NCBI RefSeq assembly: GCF_023273895.1
Contig: NZ_CP096883.1
Span: forward strand, 2,046,001-2,110,000
DNA: 64,000 nucleotides
Direction: 5' to 3'
Source: Sphingobacterium sp. PCS056
Lineage (GTDB): Bacteria; Bacteroidota; Bacteroidia; Sphingobacteriales; Sphingobacteriaceae
The notes under the pieces were generated by a model. It made no database searches and was not told the DNA's origin. It saw only the letters and a list, made by a program, of their open reading frames with translations. Numbering within the stretch: the first letter of the stretch is position 1; each line of letters begins with the position of its first letter. Both the position numbers and the translations under genes were made by a program. This document shows, one piece after another, positions 1-10,427 of this stretch.

Positions 1-1
1 T

Positions 2-1135
2 ATTAAAAAATCACTTGTTGAAGAACTTACAGGAGATGAAATTGCTATGCTTGAGTTTTGGATAAACTCAAAAGAGGAAAATAAACAATTATATGATAGT
101 TTTAAGAAATCTCATTCTATAGAAGAGGATTTAACTATCATAAACCGTATTGATCTTAACCAAGCTTGGAATAGTTTAGAAAAAAAGGGTAATGATTTAA
201 AAAATTCGAACCATGGCTGGAATTTAAAAATTTGGATTCCTTTAATTGCTTCTTGTTTTGCGCTATGTTTTTATATTTTCTATTTCCAGGACAAGCCACC
301 TCATCATGATACCAAAATTGTAGCCATACAGTCGTCGATACATAAAAATGATGTTAAACCTGCATCTAGCGAAGCTGTTCTAGTTTTAGATAATGGAGAA
401 ACTTTAGATTTAACAACCATTCAGAATGACTCCATTCAAGCCAACATCAAGCTAAAAGATGACCAACTGGAGTATGTCAAGGGAACAAGCAATGCAGTAG
501 CATTGAAATACAATACCTTGATTGTTCCAAAAGGAGGATATTATAAAATTGAACTTTCAGATGGTAGTAAAGTATGGGTAAATGCGATGTCAAAATTGAA
601 GTTTCCCGAATTATTTGCCAAGGAGGAACGTCGTGTTGATCTGCAGGGCGAAGCTTATTTTGAGATTTCAAAAGATGCAGATCGTCCCTTCATTGTTCAA
701 GCTAATGGTACAGACATAAAAGTTTTAGGTACACATTTTAATGTAGATGCATATGAAGGTTTAGTGAGAACAACATTAAAAGAAGGCAGTGTTCAAGTTG
801 TCAATGCGAATAGGTCTGCAATATTGAAGCCAGGCGAATTTTGTGAATCTTCAGAAATGGTTATGAAAACAGGCTTAGCAGATTTAGATCGCGATTTAGC
901 TTGGTATAATAATGAGTTTTATTTTAAGAAGGATAATATCCACTATATTCTAAATCAATTGTCCAATTGGTATAATGTAGAAGTAAAGTTTAATAGAGCC
1001 GTTAATAGAAATAAAGTACTTACAGGCTCTATTGATCGCAATGTGCCACTTTCTCAGGTATTAGAGATGTTAGAATATGTTGGTGATATTAAATTTAAAA
1101 TAAGCGGAAATCAATTAATTGTTAACAATAAGTAA
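2..1135 (+). CDS. FecR-family anti-sigma factor, 5' end outside the window
   Basis: The reading frame is open from base 2 with no start codon at the edge, and the first residues (KKSLVEELTGDEIAMLEFW) fit the usual FecR N-terminus, so the gene begins upstream. A short cytoplasmic N-terminal part is followed by one membrane segment (about residues 61-80 counted from the ATG at 47), a periplasmic FecR domain (about 158-275, with GSKVWVNAMSKL and GEAYFEI) and a C-terminal DUF4974-like part (about 290-362). FecR proteins relay the state of a TonB-dependent receptor to a FecI-type sigma factor. The FecI gene is expected just left of the window. The SusC receptor it probably senses lies 126 bp downstream on the same strand. 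Confidence 0.93.
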   Translation: MKKSLVEELTGDEIAMLEFWINSKEENKQLYDSFKKSHSIEEDLTIINRIDLNQAWNSLEKKGNDLKNSNHGWNLKIWIPLIASCFALCFYIFYFQDKPPHHDTKIVAIQSSIHKNDVKPASSEAVLVLDNGETLDLTTIQNDSIQANIKLKDDQLEYVKGTSNAVALKYNTLIVPKGGYYKIELSDGSKVWVNAMSKLKFPELFAKEERRVDLQGEAYFEISKDADRPFIVQANGTDIKVLGTHFNVDAYEGLVRTTLKEGSVQVVNANRSAILKPGEFCESSEMVMKTGLADLDRDLAWYNNEFYFKKDNIHYILNQLSNWYNVEVKFNRAVNRNKVLTGSIDRNVPLSQVLEMLEYVGDIKFKISGNQLIVNNK

Positions 1136-1261
1136 TAATATATGTAAAACGAATACTTAAATCTAAAACAAAAAAATACAGAGATGTTGCAGCATCCCTG
1201 TATCCATTCTTAATTAAGAAGCTAACCAGAAAAAATTAACTCTTTAACCAAATGTAAATGT

Positions 1262-4200
1262 ATGAATAACTTACCATTTGGCAAAAAGCGACCTTGGGAT
1301 TCTCAAGACTCGTTATTTTGCAAACCTATACGTATTATGAAAATTAGTACCTTTTTAATGTTTGCTTTTGTTACCGGTGTTCAGGCTAAAGGTATCGCAC
1401 AGAAGGTCAATCTTAACCTTAAAAATGTTAAAATTGAAGATGCTTTGTCAGCTATTGGGAAACAAACAAAGCATCGCTTCCTTTACAGCAATGATGTCAC
1501 AAAAGGAGCAAAACTTATTAATTTGAACTTGAAAAATGTGAGTCTAGAAGACGCACTTCAACAAGTTTTAAATGAAAATAATTACTCGTATAAAGTAATT
1601 GCCAATACGATTACAATCAATAATATTGTAAAGAATAGTGATAAATCATCTGAAGATTTATATCAAAATGCTGTTACAGGTACAGTCAGAGATAAGGATG
1701 GTAAATTATTAAGTGGGGCTAGTATAACTGTAAAGGGAACTTCTGTCGCCACTCAAACAGACGAAAGAGGTAATTTTAGAATTAATGCTTCAGAAAATGC
1801 TGTTTTAATAATTCGCTATGTAGGATATAAAGTTGAGGAAGTATCGATATCATCAAGATCGACGATCAGTATTACTTTAGAATCCTTAGATAATCAATTG
1901 GATATTGTCGATGTTGTATCCACAGGTTATCAAAATATTAATCGTAAGCTCTTCACTGGCGCAGCTACAGCATTAAAAGGAGCAGATGTTAAGCAAGATG
2001 GTATAACAGATGTAAGTCGTATGCTTGAAGGGCGAGTTGCGGGTGTGTCAGTACAAAATGTTTCAGGTACTTTTGGAGCAGCACCAAAGATACGGGTGAG
2101 GGGGGCGACCTCTATAACTGGAGATAATAAACCTTTATGGGTTGTTGATGGTGTAATCTTGGAGGATGTTGTTAACATATCTAATGAGCAATTATCATCT
2201 GGGGATGTGAGTACTTTAATTGGATCATCCGTTGCTGGAATTAATGCCGATGATATTGAGAGTTTTAATATTTTAAAAGATGCCGCGGCAACTGCTCAGT
2301 ATGGAGCACGTGCCATGAATGGTGTAGTTGTAATTACGACAAAAAAAGGAAGGATCGGTAAACCGTTAGTTTCATATACTGGAAATTTTTCAACTTATTT
2401 AAAGCCGAGCTACGACAATTTCAATATTATGAATTCCTCGGATCAAATGTCAGTCTATTCAGAGTTGGCGCGTAAAGGATGGTTGAATCATTCTAGCGCA
2501 TCTAGAGCCACAGACGGCGGGGTTTTTACCAAAATGTATCAGCTTATTAATACATATGATGCAAGCAGTGGACAATTTGGACTAGCTAATACTCCCGAAG
2601 CTCGTAATAAATTTTTATCGCGTTATGCTACAACAAATACAGACTGGTTTGATGTTCTTTTTAAAAATTCACTTATTCAAGAACATGGTATTAGTGTTTC
2701 TTCAGGATCAGAAAAATCACAATTGTATTTTTCAACAAGTTATTTAAACGATAACGGATGGGCAAAAGGAAATAAAGTAGAGCGGTATACATCTAATGTC
2801 AATGCTATATTTAATTTGACAGATAAACTTTCTCTGAACTTTATTACCACGGGTTCTATTCGAAATCAACAAACTCCGGGCACAATTGGACGTGTTAGTA
2901 ATCCTGTAGAGGGAACTTATTCTAGAGATTTCGATATTAATCCGTTTAGTTACGCGCTTAATACAAGCCGTACTTTAACCGCATTTGACGAAAATGGTAA
3001 TCGAGAAAATTTTACAAGAAATTTTGCTGACTTTAATATTCTTAATGAGTTAGATAATAATACGCTCGATCTAAGTATGTTGGATTTTAAATTGCAAGGA
3101 GGAGGAGGTTATAAATTCTCTAAGCACTTTAAATATGATCTATTGGCTTCGATGCGATATGTTAAAAGTGGTAATGAACATAAAGTAAGAGAAAACTCGA
3201 ATATGGCCAATGCTTATAGAGCAAATGGAGATTCATATATTCAAGATAATAATCGTTTCTTATTCCGTGATCCAGAACATCCAGAGTTACAGCCTGTAGT
3301 TGTACTTCCATATGGAGGATTCTACAATACCACAGATGATTTCTTAAAATCTTATATGGTTCGAAATTCATTTGAATATGATAATACTTTCAATGAAAAG
3401 CATTTATTTAATGTTTATGCATTTCAGGAGACACGAATAGCAAATCGACAGGCACGAAGTATGATCGGATATGGCTACCAATTTGACAAGGGTGGTGTTC
3501 CTTTTATAGATCCTAATATTGTTAAGCAATCTGTATTAAGCAACCTTCCTTATTTTTCAATGAATAATAAGTATGACCGGTTTTCTGCCTTTATGACCAG
3601 AGTTGCATATTCCTTCGATGGTAAATATTCTTTCAATGCCACGGGTCGTTATGATGGTTCCAATCAATTGGGCAGTTCGGCAACAGCTAGATGGTTACCA
3701 ACTTGGAATATATCAGGAGCTTGGAATGTGGATGAAGAAGACTTCATGAAACATCAAGATATTGTGAACAGATTCACTGTGCGAGCAACTTATGGTTTGA
3801 CTGCAAGTTTGGGAAATGCAACAAATTCTGCGTTAGTGCTAAGAAACGGAAGCGCCTTACGCCCTTACATATACGAGACAGAATCTGTAATGAATATCGA
3901 GTATATTGAAAATAAGGACCTAACATGGGAAAAACAGTATGAAACGAATATTGGTTTCGATCTTAGTTTCTTTAAAAGTAGGTTAAATTTGACAGTTGAT
4001 TTATATAATCGAAATGGTTTTGATTTAATAAGTCCTTTAAGAACGTCAGGTATCGGTGGACAATTTTTGACCACTGCCAATTATGCGGACATGAACTCTA
4101 AAGGTATTGAGGTTACGTTGAGTGGTCCAATCATTAAAAATGATGAATTCAGTTGGAGAAGTAATTTCAATTTTGGATATAATAAAAATAAAGTAACAAA

Positions 4201-4927
4201 GCTTTCCAGTCCACAAACTATCTTCAATTTAGTAACAGCTGATGGTGGACCTCAAGAAGGTTTTCCTTACCGAGGGTTATATTCAGTGGACTTTACCGGT
4301 TTAAACCCGACGACAGGAATACCTGAATTTATAAATGAAAAGGGAGAGAAGAGTATGGATGTTTATATGCAAAGTTTGAATGCAAGTTATTTGAAGTATG
4401 AAGGTCCGACAGATCCAAAATTGACAGGAGGTTTTTATAATACTTTGAGTTATAAAGGTTTTACTTTTAATGCTTTATTGACATTCTCTGCGGGTAATAA
4501 GATTAGATTAAATCCTGCTTTTGCAACTCAATATTCAGATTTGGATGCTATGCCAAATGAATTTAAAGATCGATGGACGTTACCTGGTGATGAGCTTATC
4601 ACCAATGTTCCATCAATTTTGGATGTCGAAGCCGCAAACAACATTGCAGGAACATACCCTTACAATACCTACAATTATTCAAATGTTCGTGTTGCCGATG
4701 GTGGTTTTATCAGATTGAAGCAATTAGCACTTTCTTACGCATTGCCGGCTTCAACATTGAAATCTTTTGGAGCGAATAATGTTTCTTTAAGTTTAGTTGC
4801 GAATAATTTTTGGTTGATCTATTCCGATAAAAAATTAAAGGGTCAAGATCCAGAATTTTTTGCTTCGGGAGGGGTGGCTTTACCTATCCCTAAACAATAT
4901 ACGGTCTCTTTAAAAGTTGGATTCTAG
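1262..4927 (+). CDS. SusC/RagA-family TonB-linked outer membrane receptor with STN domain
   Basis: This 1221-residue protein has an N-terminal export signal (around residues 24-45), then an STN domain (about 45-120). That domain lets a receptor signal to a FecR anti-sigma factor, which fits the FecR gene next door. A carboxypeptidase-regulatory-like beta domain follows (about 138-225, TGTVRDKDGKLLSGASITVK), then a plug (RGATSITGDNKPLWVVDGV) and a long beta-barrel ending in Gly-Phe, the aromatic C-terminus typical of outer-membrane barrels. It imports a ligand across the outer membrane using TonB energy, together with the SusD partner encoded 16 bp downstream. The ligand cannot be read from sequence. 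The ATG at 1262 is preceded by an AT-rich leader with an imperfect dyad around 1182-1195. Confidence 0.96.
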   Translation: MNNLPFGKKRPWDSQDSLFCKPIRIMKISTFLMFAFVTGVQAKGIAQKVNLNLKNVKIEDALSAIGKQTKHRFLYSNDVTKGAKLINLNLKNVSLEDALQQVLNENNYSYKVIANTITINNIVKNSDKSSEDLYQNAVTGTVRDKDGKLLSGASITVKGTSVATQTDERGNFRINASENAVLIIRYVGYKVEEVSISSRSTISITLESLDNQLDIVDVVSTGYQNINRKLFTGAATALKGADVKQDGITDVSRMLEGRVAGVSVQNVSGTFGAAPKIRVRGATSITGDNKPLWVVDGVILEDVVNISNEQLSSGDVSTLIGSSVAGINADDIESFNILKDAAATAQYGARAMNGVVVITTKKGRIGKPLVSYTGNFSTYLKPSYDNFNIMNSSDQMSVYSELARKGWLNHSSASRATDGGVFTKMYQLINTYDASSGQFGLANTPEARNKFLSRYATTNTDWFDVLFKNSLIQEHGISVSSGSEKSQLYFSTSYLNDNGWAKGNKVERYTSNVNAIFNLTDKLSLNFITTGSIRNQQTPGTIGRVSNPVEGTYSRDFDINPFSYALNTSRTLTAFDENGNRENFTRNFADFNILNELDNNTLDLSMLDFKLQGGGGYKFSKHFKYDLLASMRYVKSGNEHKVRENSNMANAYRANGDSYIQDNNRFLFRDPEHPELQPVVVLPYGGFYNTTDDFLKSYMVRNSFEYDNTFNEKHLFNVYAFQETRIANRQARSMIGYGYQFDKGGVPFIDPNIVKQSVLSNLPYFSMNNKYDRFSAFMTRVAYSFDGKYSFNATGRYDGSNQLGSSATARWLPTWNISGAWNVDEEDFMKHQDIVNRFTVRATYGLTASLGNATNSALVLRNGSALRPYIYETESVMNIEYIENKDLTWEKQYETNIGFDLSFFKSRLNLTVDLYNRNGFDLISPLRTSGIGGQFLTTANYADMNSKGIEVTLSGPIIKNDEFSWRSNFNFGYNKNKVTKLSSPQTIFNLVTADGGPQEGFPYRGLYSVDFTGLNPTTGIPEFINEKGEKSMDVYMQSLNASYLKYEGPTDPKLTGGFYNTLSYKGFTFNALLTFSAGNKIRLNPAFATQYSDLDAMPNEFKDRWTLPGDELITNVPSILDVEAANNIAGTYPYNTYNYSNVRVADGGFIRLKQLALSYALPASTLKSFGANNVSLSLVANNFWLIYSDKKLKGQDPEFFASGGVALPIPKQYTVSLKVGF

Positions 4928-4943
4928 TTTAAATTGAAAGAAA

Positions 4944-6413
4944 ATGAAAACATATAAAATATTTATATATATAATAGCGCCAAGTTTATTTCTGTCTGTC
5001 AGTTGTAATAAATTTTTAGAACACCAACCAGATGATCGAACAGAGTTAACAAGCCCAGTCAAGGTAGCGGAACTGTTAGCAAATGCATATCCTCATGGAA
5101 ATTATATTGCTTTTGCAGAAGCAATGAGTGATAATGCAGGAGATAAGGGAATAAAAGAGCGTCTTTTGCCGAATTCATCACCATGGAATTATATTGATCA
5201 GATCGATGCGGAATCTGAAGACACCCCCTCATTTTATTGGAATGCATGCTACAAAGCTATTGCCGCTGCAAATTATGCTTTGGAAGCTATAGAGAAAGCT
5301 GGTAATACTGCTGAATATTCTTCGAGCAAAGGCGAGGCTTTAGTTGCGCGTGCGTATGCACACTTTATGTTGGTAACCTTCTTTGCGAAACCATATGATC
5401 CGGCGACAGCTTCATCATCTCCAGGAATTCCTTATGTAATATTACCGCAAAGAACCGTAGAAGGTGACTATAACAGAGGTACTGTGGCTTCTGTTTATGA
5501 GCAGATTGAAAAGGATTTAGTTGAGGGAATACCATTGATTCAAAATAACAAATATAGAATCCCGAAATATCATTTTACTACACAAGCGGCTCATGCGTTT
5601 GCTACACGTTTTTACTTATTTAAGCAAGATTATCAAAAAGTTGTCGATCACGCAAATTTGGTTTTTCCAGGGTCTACTGTTGTTAATAATTTGAGAGATT
5701 GGAATACAACATATACCGGACTGGGGTATTATGAGCTACAAGCATTATATACGAATTCGACTGAACCAGCGAATTTATTATTGCAAGAAGCAGCATCATA
5801 TTGGGGCAGGAGCTTCGCTAGCTATAATTATGGGTTAAGTTCAGATGTTAGAGCAACTGTCTTTAATGCTTCGAATAATCCTTCACGAAAAGCTTTGGCC
5901 ATGAGTACTAAGGTTTTTGGAGGAACGGAAACGGTTTATAATATTCCGAAATTTAAAGAGCATTTTGTAAAACAAACAATCAATGCTACCTCAGGTGATG
6001 GTTATAATATGGTCCCTTTGTTAACAAGTGAAGAGGTCTTATTTAATAGAGCGGAGGCTAATGCACTGCTAGGAAATAGTACACAGGCAATAGCAGATCT
6101 AGATTTGTATTTGTCGAAAAGAATTGTGGGCTATTCTTCAGCAGTAGATAAATTTACAGAAGCTAAAGCTATGGCATTTTTTCCAACATTATCTATTAAA
6201 GAAGCTTTAGTAGGTACAGTTTTAAATTTTAAACGAATGGAATATATGCACGAAGGATTAAGATGGCTGGATATTCTTAGAAATAAAATCGTTGTTGAGC
6301 ATGTAAATATAAATGGAAAAGATAAGATTGTTTTAGGAGCCGATGATCCGCGTAGACAAATCCAGATTCCTCAAGATGCAATTGCTGCAGGGCTAGAAGC
6401 AAATCCTCGTTAA
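4944..6413 (+). CDS. SusD/RagB-family nutrient-binding outer membrane lipoprotein
   Basis: The 489-residue product starts with a lipoprotein signal whose lipobox Cys is residue 21 (LSVSCNKF). The body has the alpha-helical TPR-like pattern of SusD proteins. The C-terminal half carries the usual signatures: a helix with VLFNRAEANALLGN and later MHEGLRWLDILRNK. SusD proteins cap the SusC barrel and hand it the ligand. It lies 16 bp after susC and 16 bp before the metallohydrolase gene, clearly one operon. The substrate is unknown, and no glycan-degrading enzyme is encoded in the operon. Confidence 0.95.
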   Translation: MKTYKIFIYIIAPSLFLSVSCNKFLEHQPDDRTELTSPVKVAELLANAYPHGNYIAFAEAMSDNAGDKGIKERLLPNSSPWNYIDQIDAESEDTPSFYWNACYKAIAAANYALEAIEKAGNTAEYSSSKGEALVARAYAHFMLVTFFAKPYDPATASSSPGIPYVILPQRTVEGDYNRGTVASVYEQIEKDLVEGIPLIQNNKYRIPKYHFTTQAAHAFATRFYLFKQDYQKVVDHANLVFPGSTVVNNLRDWNTTYTGLGYYELQALYTNSTEPANLLLQEAASYWGRSFASYNYGLSSDVRATVFNASNNPSRKALAMSTKVFGGTETVYNIPKFKEHFVKQTINATSGDGYNMVPLLTSEEVLFNRAEANALLGNSTQAIADLDLYLSKRIVGYSSAVDKFTEAKAMAFFPTLSIKEALVGTVLNFKRMEYMHEGLRWLDILRNKIVVEHVNINGKDKIVLGADDPRRQIQIPQDAIAAGLEANPR

Positions 6414-6429
6414 TTCTAAAAATAAAATT

Positions 6430-7869
6430 ATGAAAAAGACATTATTTAAAATATCATTATTTGCTTGCATTGTTATTTTTCTAACGGGATGCAGTAAAGA
6501 TGAAAAATTAACATCTGATATCGTTGGGCTTGGAGGTGATACATGGGAAAAAGGACCTATTGATGAGTGGATAAGTACCAATTACACCAATCCGTATAAT
6601 ATCGAGGTTAAATATAAATGGGATCGTTCTGAATTAGGAGAAATCTATAAGAACGTTGTACCAGTAAAAGAAGAACTTGTGATACCCGTAATGGATATTA
6701 TAAAGAAAACTTGGATAGATCCATATATTGCTATAAAAGGAGAAGATTTTATAAAAACATATAGTCAGAAACAGTTTTATCTGGCAGGTAGCCCTTCTTA
6801 TAATAGCAACGGTACGATTACTTTGGGTACGGCAGAAGCAGGGCGTAAGATTGTTTTATTAGATTTGAATACATTTGATACAAAAAATAAGGCCGCTGTT
6901 AAGCAGATTTTGCATACTATGCATCATGAGTTTGGTCATATTTTGAATCAAAATATTGCTGTAACGGCCGATTATCAACGAATAACTCCAGCTGACTATA
7001 CCGCTACTTGGTTCAATATTTTTAGAGGTGCTTATTCAGCAAATTCAGTAGAAGATAAAATTTTATATGAAGCAGATTTTTGGGGTAAAGGTTACATAAC
7101 CCCATATTCTAGATCTAATAAAGATGATGATTTTGTAGAAATGTTGGCAACTCTTCTAGAAGGTGGAGAAGCTAATTTTAATAATATCATCAATAATCTT
7201 TTTATCTATGATGGTTTGTATATAAAGCGTAATGGTAAAGGTGTTTATGAGCAAAACAGTGATGCCCGATCTAAATTATTAAAGAAGAAAGCAATAGTAG
7301 TAGCTTATATGAAAGATAGTTGGGGTATTAATCTAACTGATTTACAAATAAAGACCCAAGAAGCAATTGACTTAAGCTCTCCTGTTGCAGATTTCAATAG
7401 TTTATTAGGTCCAGGAAAAACGTATAGTAGAATCGACATTAATCCTCAGAAATTAACAGGATTATCTTCCAGCTTTTTAACTGCATATGATAATGCAAAT
7501 ACTGGTTTGCAAAATGGAATGGGATTATACATCGATAATATTTCGTTGCTTTTTACCTCAGCAAACAGAATGATACTCCGTGTTAACTTTATGGATCCTA
7601 CAATTGCATTAGGTACAGGTTATAATGCTGATTTTAACTTTACCACTACAAATAATAATGGAGTACTTTCATTAGCGTATACAAATCCGCAACCAACAAA
7701 TGGTAATGCAAGAGCAATTGAAGCTTCAATTCCCTCTTTATTGGCATATTTCAATAATCAAACTTTTCATGTACGTTGGGTGGAAGATATTATTCCGCAA
7801 TCTAAAAGTATATTTGGAGGTCTTGTGAAAACAACTAATCCTAATTCTTATTTATTTGGAACATTGTAA
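6430..7869 (+). CDS. SusCD-associated zinc metallohydrolase lipoprotein (HExxH)
   Basis: The protein has 479 residues, with a lipoprotein signal and lipobox Cys at residue 21 (FLTGCSKD). Residues 166-170 form HEFGH, a zincin HExxH site, set in MHHEFGHILNQ. The pattern matches the putative zinc-binding metallopeptidase / substrate-import-associated zinc metallohydrolase lipoprotein family, which is normally encoded right after SusC/SusD pairs, as here (16-bp gap). Its likely place is the outer leaflet or periplasmic face, where it could cut a peptide or other substrate being imported. A third zinc ligand is likely but I cannot assign it. The family has no well-defined substrate that I know of. 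Confidence 0.88.
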   Translation: MKKTLFKISLFACIVIFLTGCSKDEKLTSDIVGLGGDTWEKGPIDEWISTNYTNPYNIEVKYKWDRSELGEIYKNVVPVKEELVIPVMDIIKKTWIDPYIAIKGEDFIKTYSQKQFYLAGSPSYNSNGTITLGTAEAGRKIVLLDLNTFDTKNKAAVKQILHTMHHEFGHILNQNIAVTADYQRITPADYTATWFNIFRGAYSANSVEDKILYEADFWGKGYITPYSRSNKDDDFVEMLATLLEGGEANFNNIINNLFIYDGLYIKRNGKGVYEQNSDARSKLLKKKAIVVAYMKDSWGINLTDLQIKTQEAIDLSSPVADFNSLLGPGKTYSRIDINPQKLTGLSSSFLTAYDNANTGLQNGMGLYIDNISLLFTSANRMILRVNFMDPTIALGTGYNADFNFTTTNNNGVLSLAYTNPQPTNGNARAIEASIPSLLAYFNNQTFHVRWVEDIIPQSKSIFGGLVKTTNPNSYLFGTL

Positions 7870-7886
7870 TATTTAAAAATAACAAG

Positions 7887-9194
7887 ATGAAAAAACATTT
7901 ATTATATTTTTTCTTTTTTGCAATGGCATTAAGCTCATGTAAAAAAGAAAGTACAGAACCTATTATAGGGGATGTCGATGAAAGGTTGTCAGAGGTTCTA
8001 GCTTCGTATCAAGATCAGTTAATTTCTGCTGAATTTGGATGGAAGGGTTATTTGTTGACTGACAATGAAACTCCAGCAACTTTTTTGTTCAAATTTAATG
8101 ACAAAAACAGAACACTAATGTCAGCAGACTATGAGCCTACTGAGGTAGAAAGTTCATATCGTCTAAAAGCTTTGCAAAGACCAACACTAATGTTTGATTC
8201 CTATTCAACATTACATTTAATTGCGGATCCAACATCGAGTGTTTTTGGAGGTGAGACAGCAAATGGTTATTTTTCTGATTTTGAATTCGCCTTTTTATCA
8301 GCGAATGCTGATACCATAAAATTAGAAGGTACTTTCAATAAAAGTAAACTGATATTGATAAAATCAAAATCTGCAGAAGAAAGTAATGCTGTATTTACTT
8401 CACTACAGGAGATTAGTAATGTTGTTTCAAAATTAAAAACATATTTTAAAAGAACAACGATTGGAGGATTAGAATGTGAAGTAAAGTTAGATGGAGTAGC
8501 TCAGATTTTAGCATTTTCTTATTTAGACGGAGAAATACTAAAAACATTGAAGTCAAACTATTATGTTTCTGGTAATGACCTTATTTTGCATAGCCCTCTA
8601 ATTATTGGCAAGGAAACGATTACACAGTTGACCGACCTAAGTTTTGATGTTCCAACTGGTTTTATAAATGCTAATTTTAATGGAAATTCTATTCAAATAA
8701 AAGAAGCAGTTTCGCCTTTAAAAATGGATATGGGCGCAGCACAAAGGTGGTATAATCAGAGAGCTGCAAATTTTAATGATTGTTGGGTTTCAGACTATGC
8801 ATTTCATGCGAATGGAGTCGATGATTTTTGTAAGTTTAGAGATGTACCAAATTTTCAAACATTATGGTATGCAGGTGCATCAGTTTTTGGTGGTCCATAC
8901 GATGGAATGATCACCTTTACTACTGGATTGGCCGCTCCATACACTTTCTCAAATACCCCAATAGATATTCATGAGGGCAAAGCAAAATTCACATTATTTG
9001 CAAGTGCTGGGACATTTACTGGAACATCACCTATAGCGCAGGCTATGTCAGCCGCTAGAAAAATATTGTATGGTGCCGCGACAGCTGGTAGTTCTGAAGA
9101 ATGGTATTTAATACCAACCTCTGAGGACGGAAAAAAATATGATATGGTTAGAGTATCTGACGCTCAGGCTTGGATAAGCTGGAGACCTAGATAG
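7887..9194 (+). CDS. DUF4302-type lipoprotein of a SusCD import operon
   Basis: The 435-residue product has a short lipoprotein signal with lipobox Cys at residue 18 (ALSSCKKE). The first mature block (DERLSEVLASYQDQLISAEFGWKGYL, residues about 30-56) matches the conserved start of DUF4302 proteins. These accompany SusCD/zinc-metallohydrolase operons in Bacteroidota. No catalytic motif is visible, so an accessory surface-exposed ligand-binding role is a guess from context. It lies 17 bp after the metallohydrolase gene and ends the operon. An imperfect hairpin follows at about 9218-9259. Confidence 0.85.
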   Translation: MKKHLLYFFFFAMALSSCKKESTEPIIGDVDERLSEVLASYQDQLISAEFGWKGYLLTDNETPATFLFKFNDKNRTLMSADYEPTEVESSYRLKALQRPTLMFDSYSTLHLIADPTSSVFGGETANGYFSDFEFAFLSANADTIKLEGTFNKSKLILIKSKSAEESNAVFTSLQEISNVVSKLKTYFKRTTIGGLECEVKLDGVAQILAFSYLDGEILKTLKSNYYVSGNDLILHSPLIIGKETITQLTDLSFDVPTGFINANFNGNSIQIKEAVSPLKMDMGAAQRWYNQRAANFNDCWVSDYAFHANGVDDFCKFRDVPNFQTLWYAGASVFGGPYDGMITFTTGLAAPYTFSNTPIDIHEGKAKFTLFASAGTFTGTSPIAQAMSAARKILYGAATAGSSEEWYLIPTSEDGKKYDMVRVSDAQAWISWRPR

Positions 9195-9217
9195 GTTTAA
9201 ATATAATTAATAATATT

Positions 9218-9259
9218 GTAAAAGGCCATGTTACGAAATTCTCTAAACAGGCTTTTTAC
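9218..9259 (+). terminator. possible operon terminator after the DUF4302 gene
   Basis: The left arm GTAAAAGGCC pairs, with one mismatch, with GGCTTTTTAC some 22 nt later. It sits 23 bp past the stop codon of the last SusCD-operon gene. The loop is long and the T tract short, so this is a weak call. Confidence 0.4.
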
Positions 9260-9466
9260 AATTAATATTTGTTTTCTGAGCATTTCTAGGGTGTATCTTA
9301 GCATTCTTGTATTCAGAAATTGAAACATATAATTCTCATATTTAGATAAAATATCTTGGTATTATATAATTCTAGAAGTTATTTTTTTATATCAGAAAGA
9401 AAAAAAATAATTCAGTTTTAGAACTATATATACATTTAATCAATTTTAAAATTGAACTTTTTTATT

Positions 9467-10348
9467 ATGAAACTCAAAATTTTTGTTTTTTTTATCATCA
9501 TTGCTTTATTTAGCAATTGTAACAAAGAATCTGTCCAAATTTCACCAGATAATGAAATTGAAAAAATTTCATCTAAATTAATGAATAGTGAAATTTTCTC
9601 TAGTTCATTAGATAGTATTATTAATAATACGATGACGATTTTACAGGAGATCAATAGTGCAGGAGGTAAAAAACTAGTAAAAGAATATTTAACATTATCT
9701 TCTAAAAATCCATCTTACAATCAGCTTTCAAAATTTTATTCCAATAATAATCTTGATACTGAAAAACTTCTATTTTTAAATGCTAAAAATCTTGCAAATG
9801 TTTTAGTAATTATAGAAAATCATCCTGAGTTATCATCGAAAGATGGTGAAACACAGTCTAATGTATTTTATAATATTGCGGAAAATTTAAAATCTACTAG
9901 CTACATTTCTAATACGAAAATTCGCAAGTATGCAAACAAAAAATTAAACCCGTTCAAGAATAAAATACAATCATCATTGTCTGCTTCAAACAATGAGCCT
10001 ACTACTCCAGATGATCCGAAAGTCCCTGAAAGCAGTCTATCTTGGCAACAAGTAGGATCTTGCGCCTTAACTTCCGTTGGAGGTGCTATTGCTGGCTCTA
10101 CAAAATTGTTTAAACAACTGCACGGTGTTATAACAGGGTATAATTTAGGGTATTCAGCTATTGTGAATGTTGCAACGTCTGCATTTAGGACTTTTGCGGG
10201 TAGTAATGCAGCTGGTATGGCAATTACATTTGGAGTTTGTATTGCTGCTGAAATAATTTTTGGAGATGAAGAAATGCCTGTACCTGCACTTGATACGACA
10301 GAATGGGCTATTCCTGACGAACCTTTAGTTGAGCTTATCGAAAATTAG
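9467..10348 (+). CDS. unrecognised lipoprotein with Gly/Ala-rich hydrophobic C-terminal part
   Basis: I do not recognise this family. The ATG at 9467 is chosen because it gives a compact lipoprotein signal with lipobox Cys at residue 18 (ALFSNCNKE). An in-frame ATG at 9452 would add five residues. The middle (about 25-170) is helical, Ser/Asn/Lys-rich and very AT-rich in codon use. After a Pro/Asp hinge (about 180-195) comes a Cys-, Gly- and Ala-rich hydrophobic block (about 200-270, including SVGGAIAGSTKLF and GSNAAGMAITFGV). The protein ends in a short acidic tail. The Gly-rich block recalls membrane-active peptides or a helical hairpin, but that is only a resemblance. A small membrane protein follows on the same strand. 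The start is preceded by about 250 bp of AT-rich spacer. Confidence 0.7.
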   Translation: MKLKIFVFFIIIALFSNCNKESVQISPDNEIEKISSKLMNSEIFSSSLDSIINNTMTILQEINSAGGKKLVKEYLTLSSKNPSYNQLSKFYSNNNLDTEKLLFLNAKNLANVLVIIENHPELSSKDGETQSNVFYNIAENLKSTSYISNTKIRKYANKKLNPFKNKIQSSLSASNNEPTTPDDPKVPESSLSWQQVGSCALTSVGGAIAGSTKLFKQLHGVITGYNLGYSAIVNVATSAFRTFAGSNAAGMAITFGVCIAAEIIFGDEEMPVPALDTTEWAIPDEPLVELIEN

Positions 10349-10427
10349 ATAATTATTACAGGATTTAAATTGATACTTTAGTGGCCATAGGTTATTAATA
10401 TGTTTTGAACATTTATAATTTAGTTGG

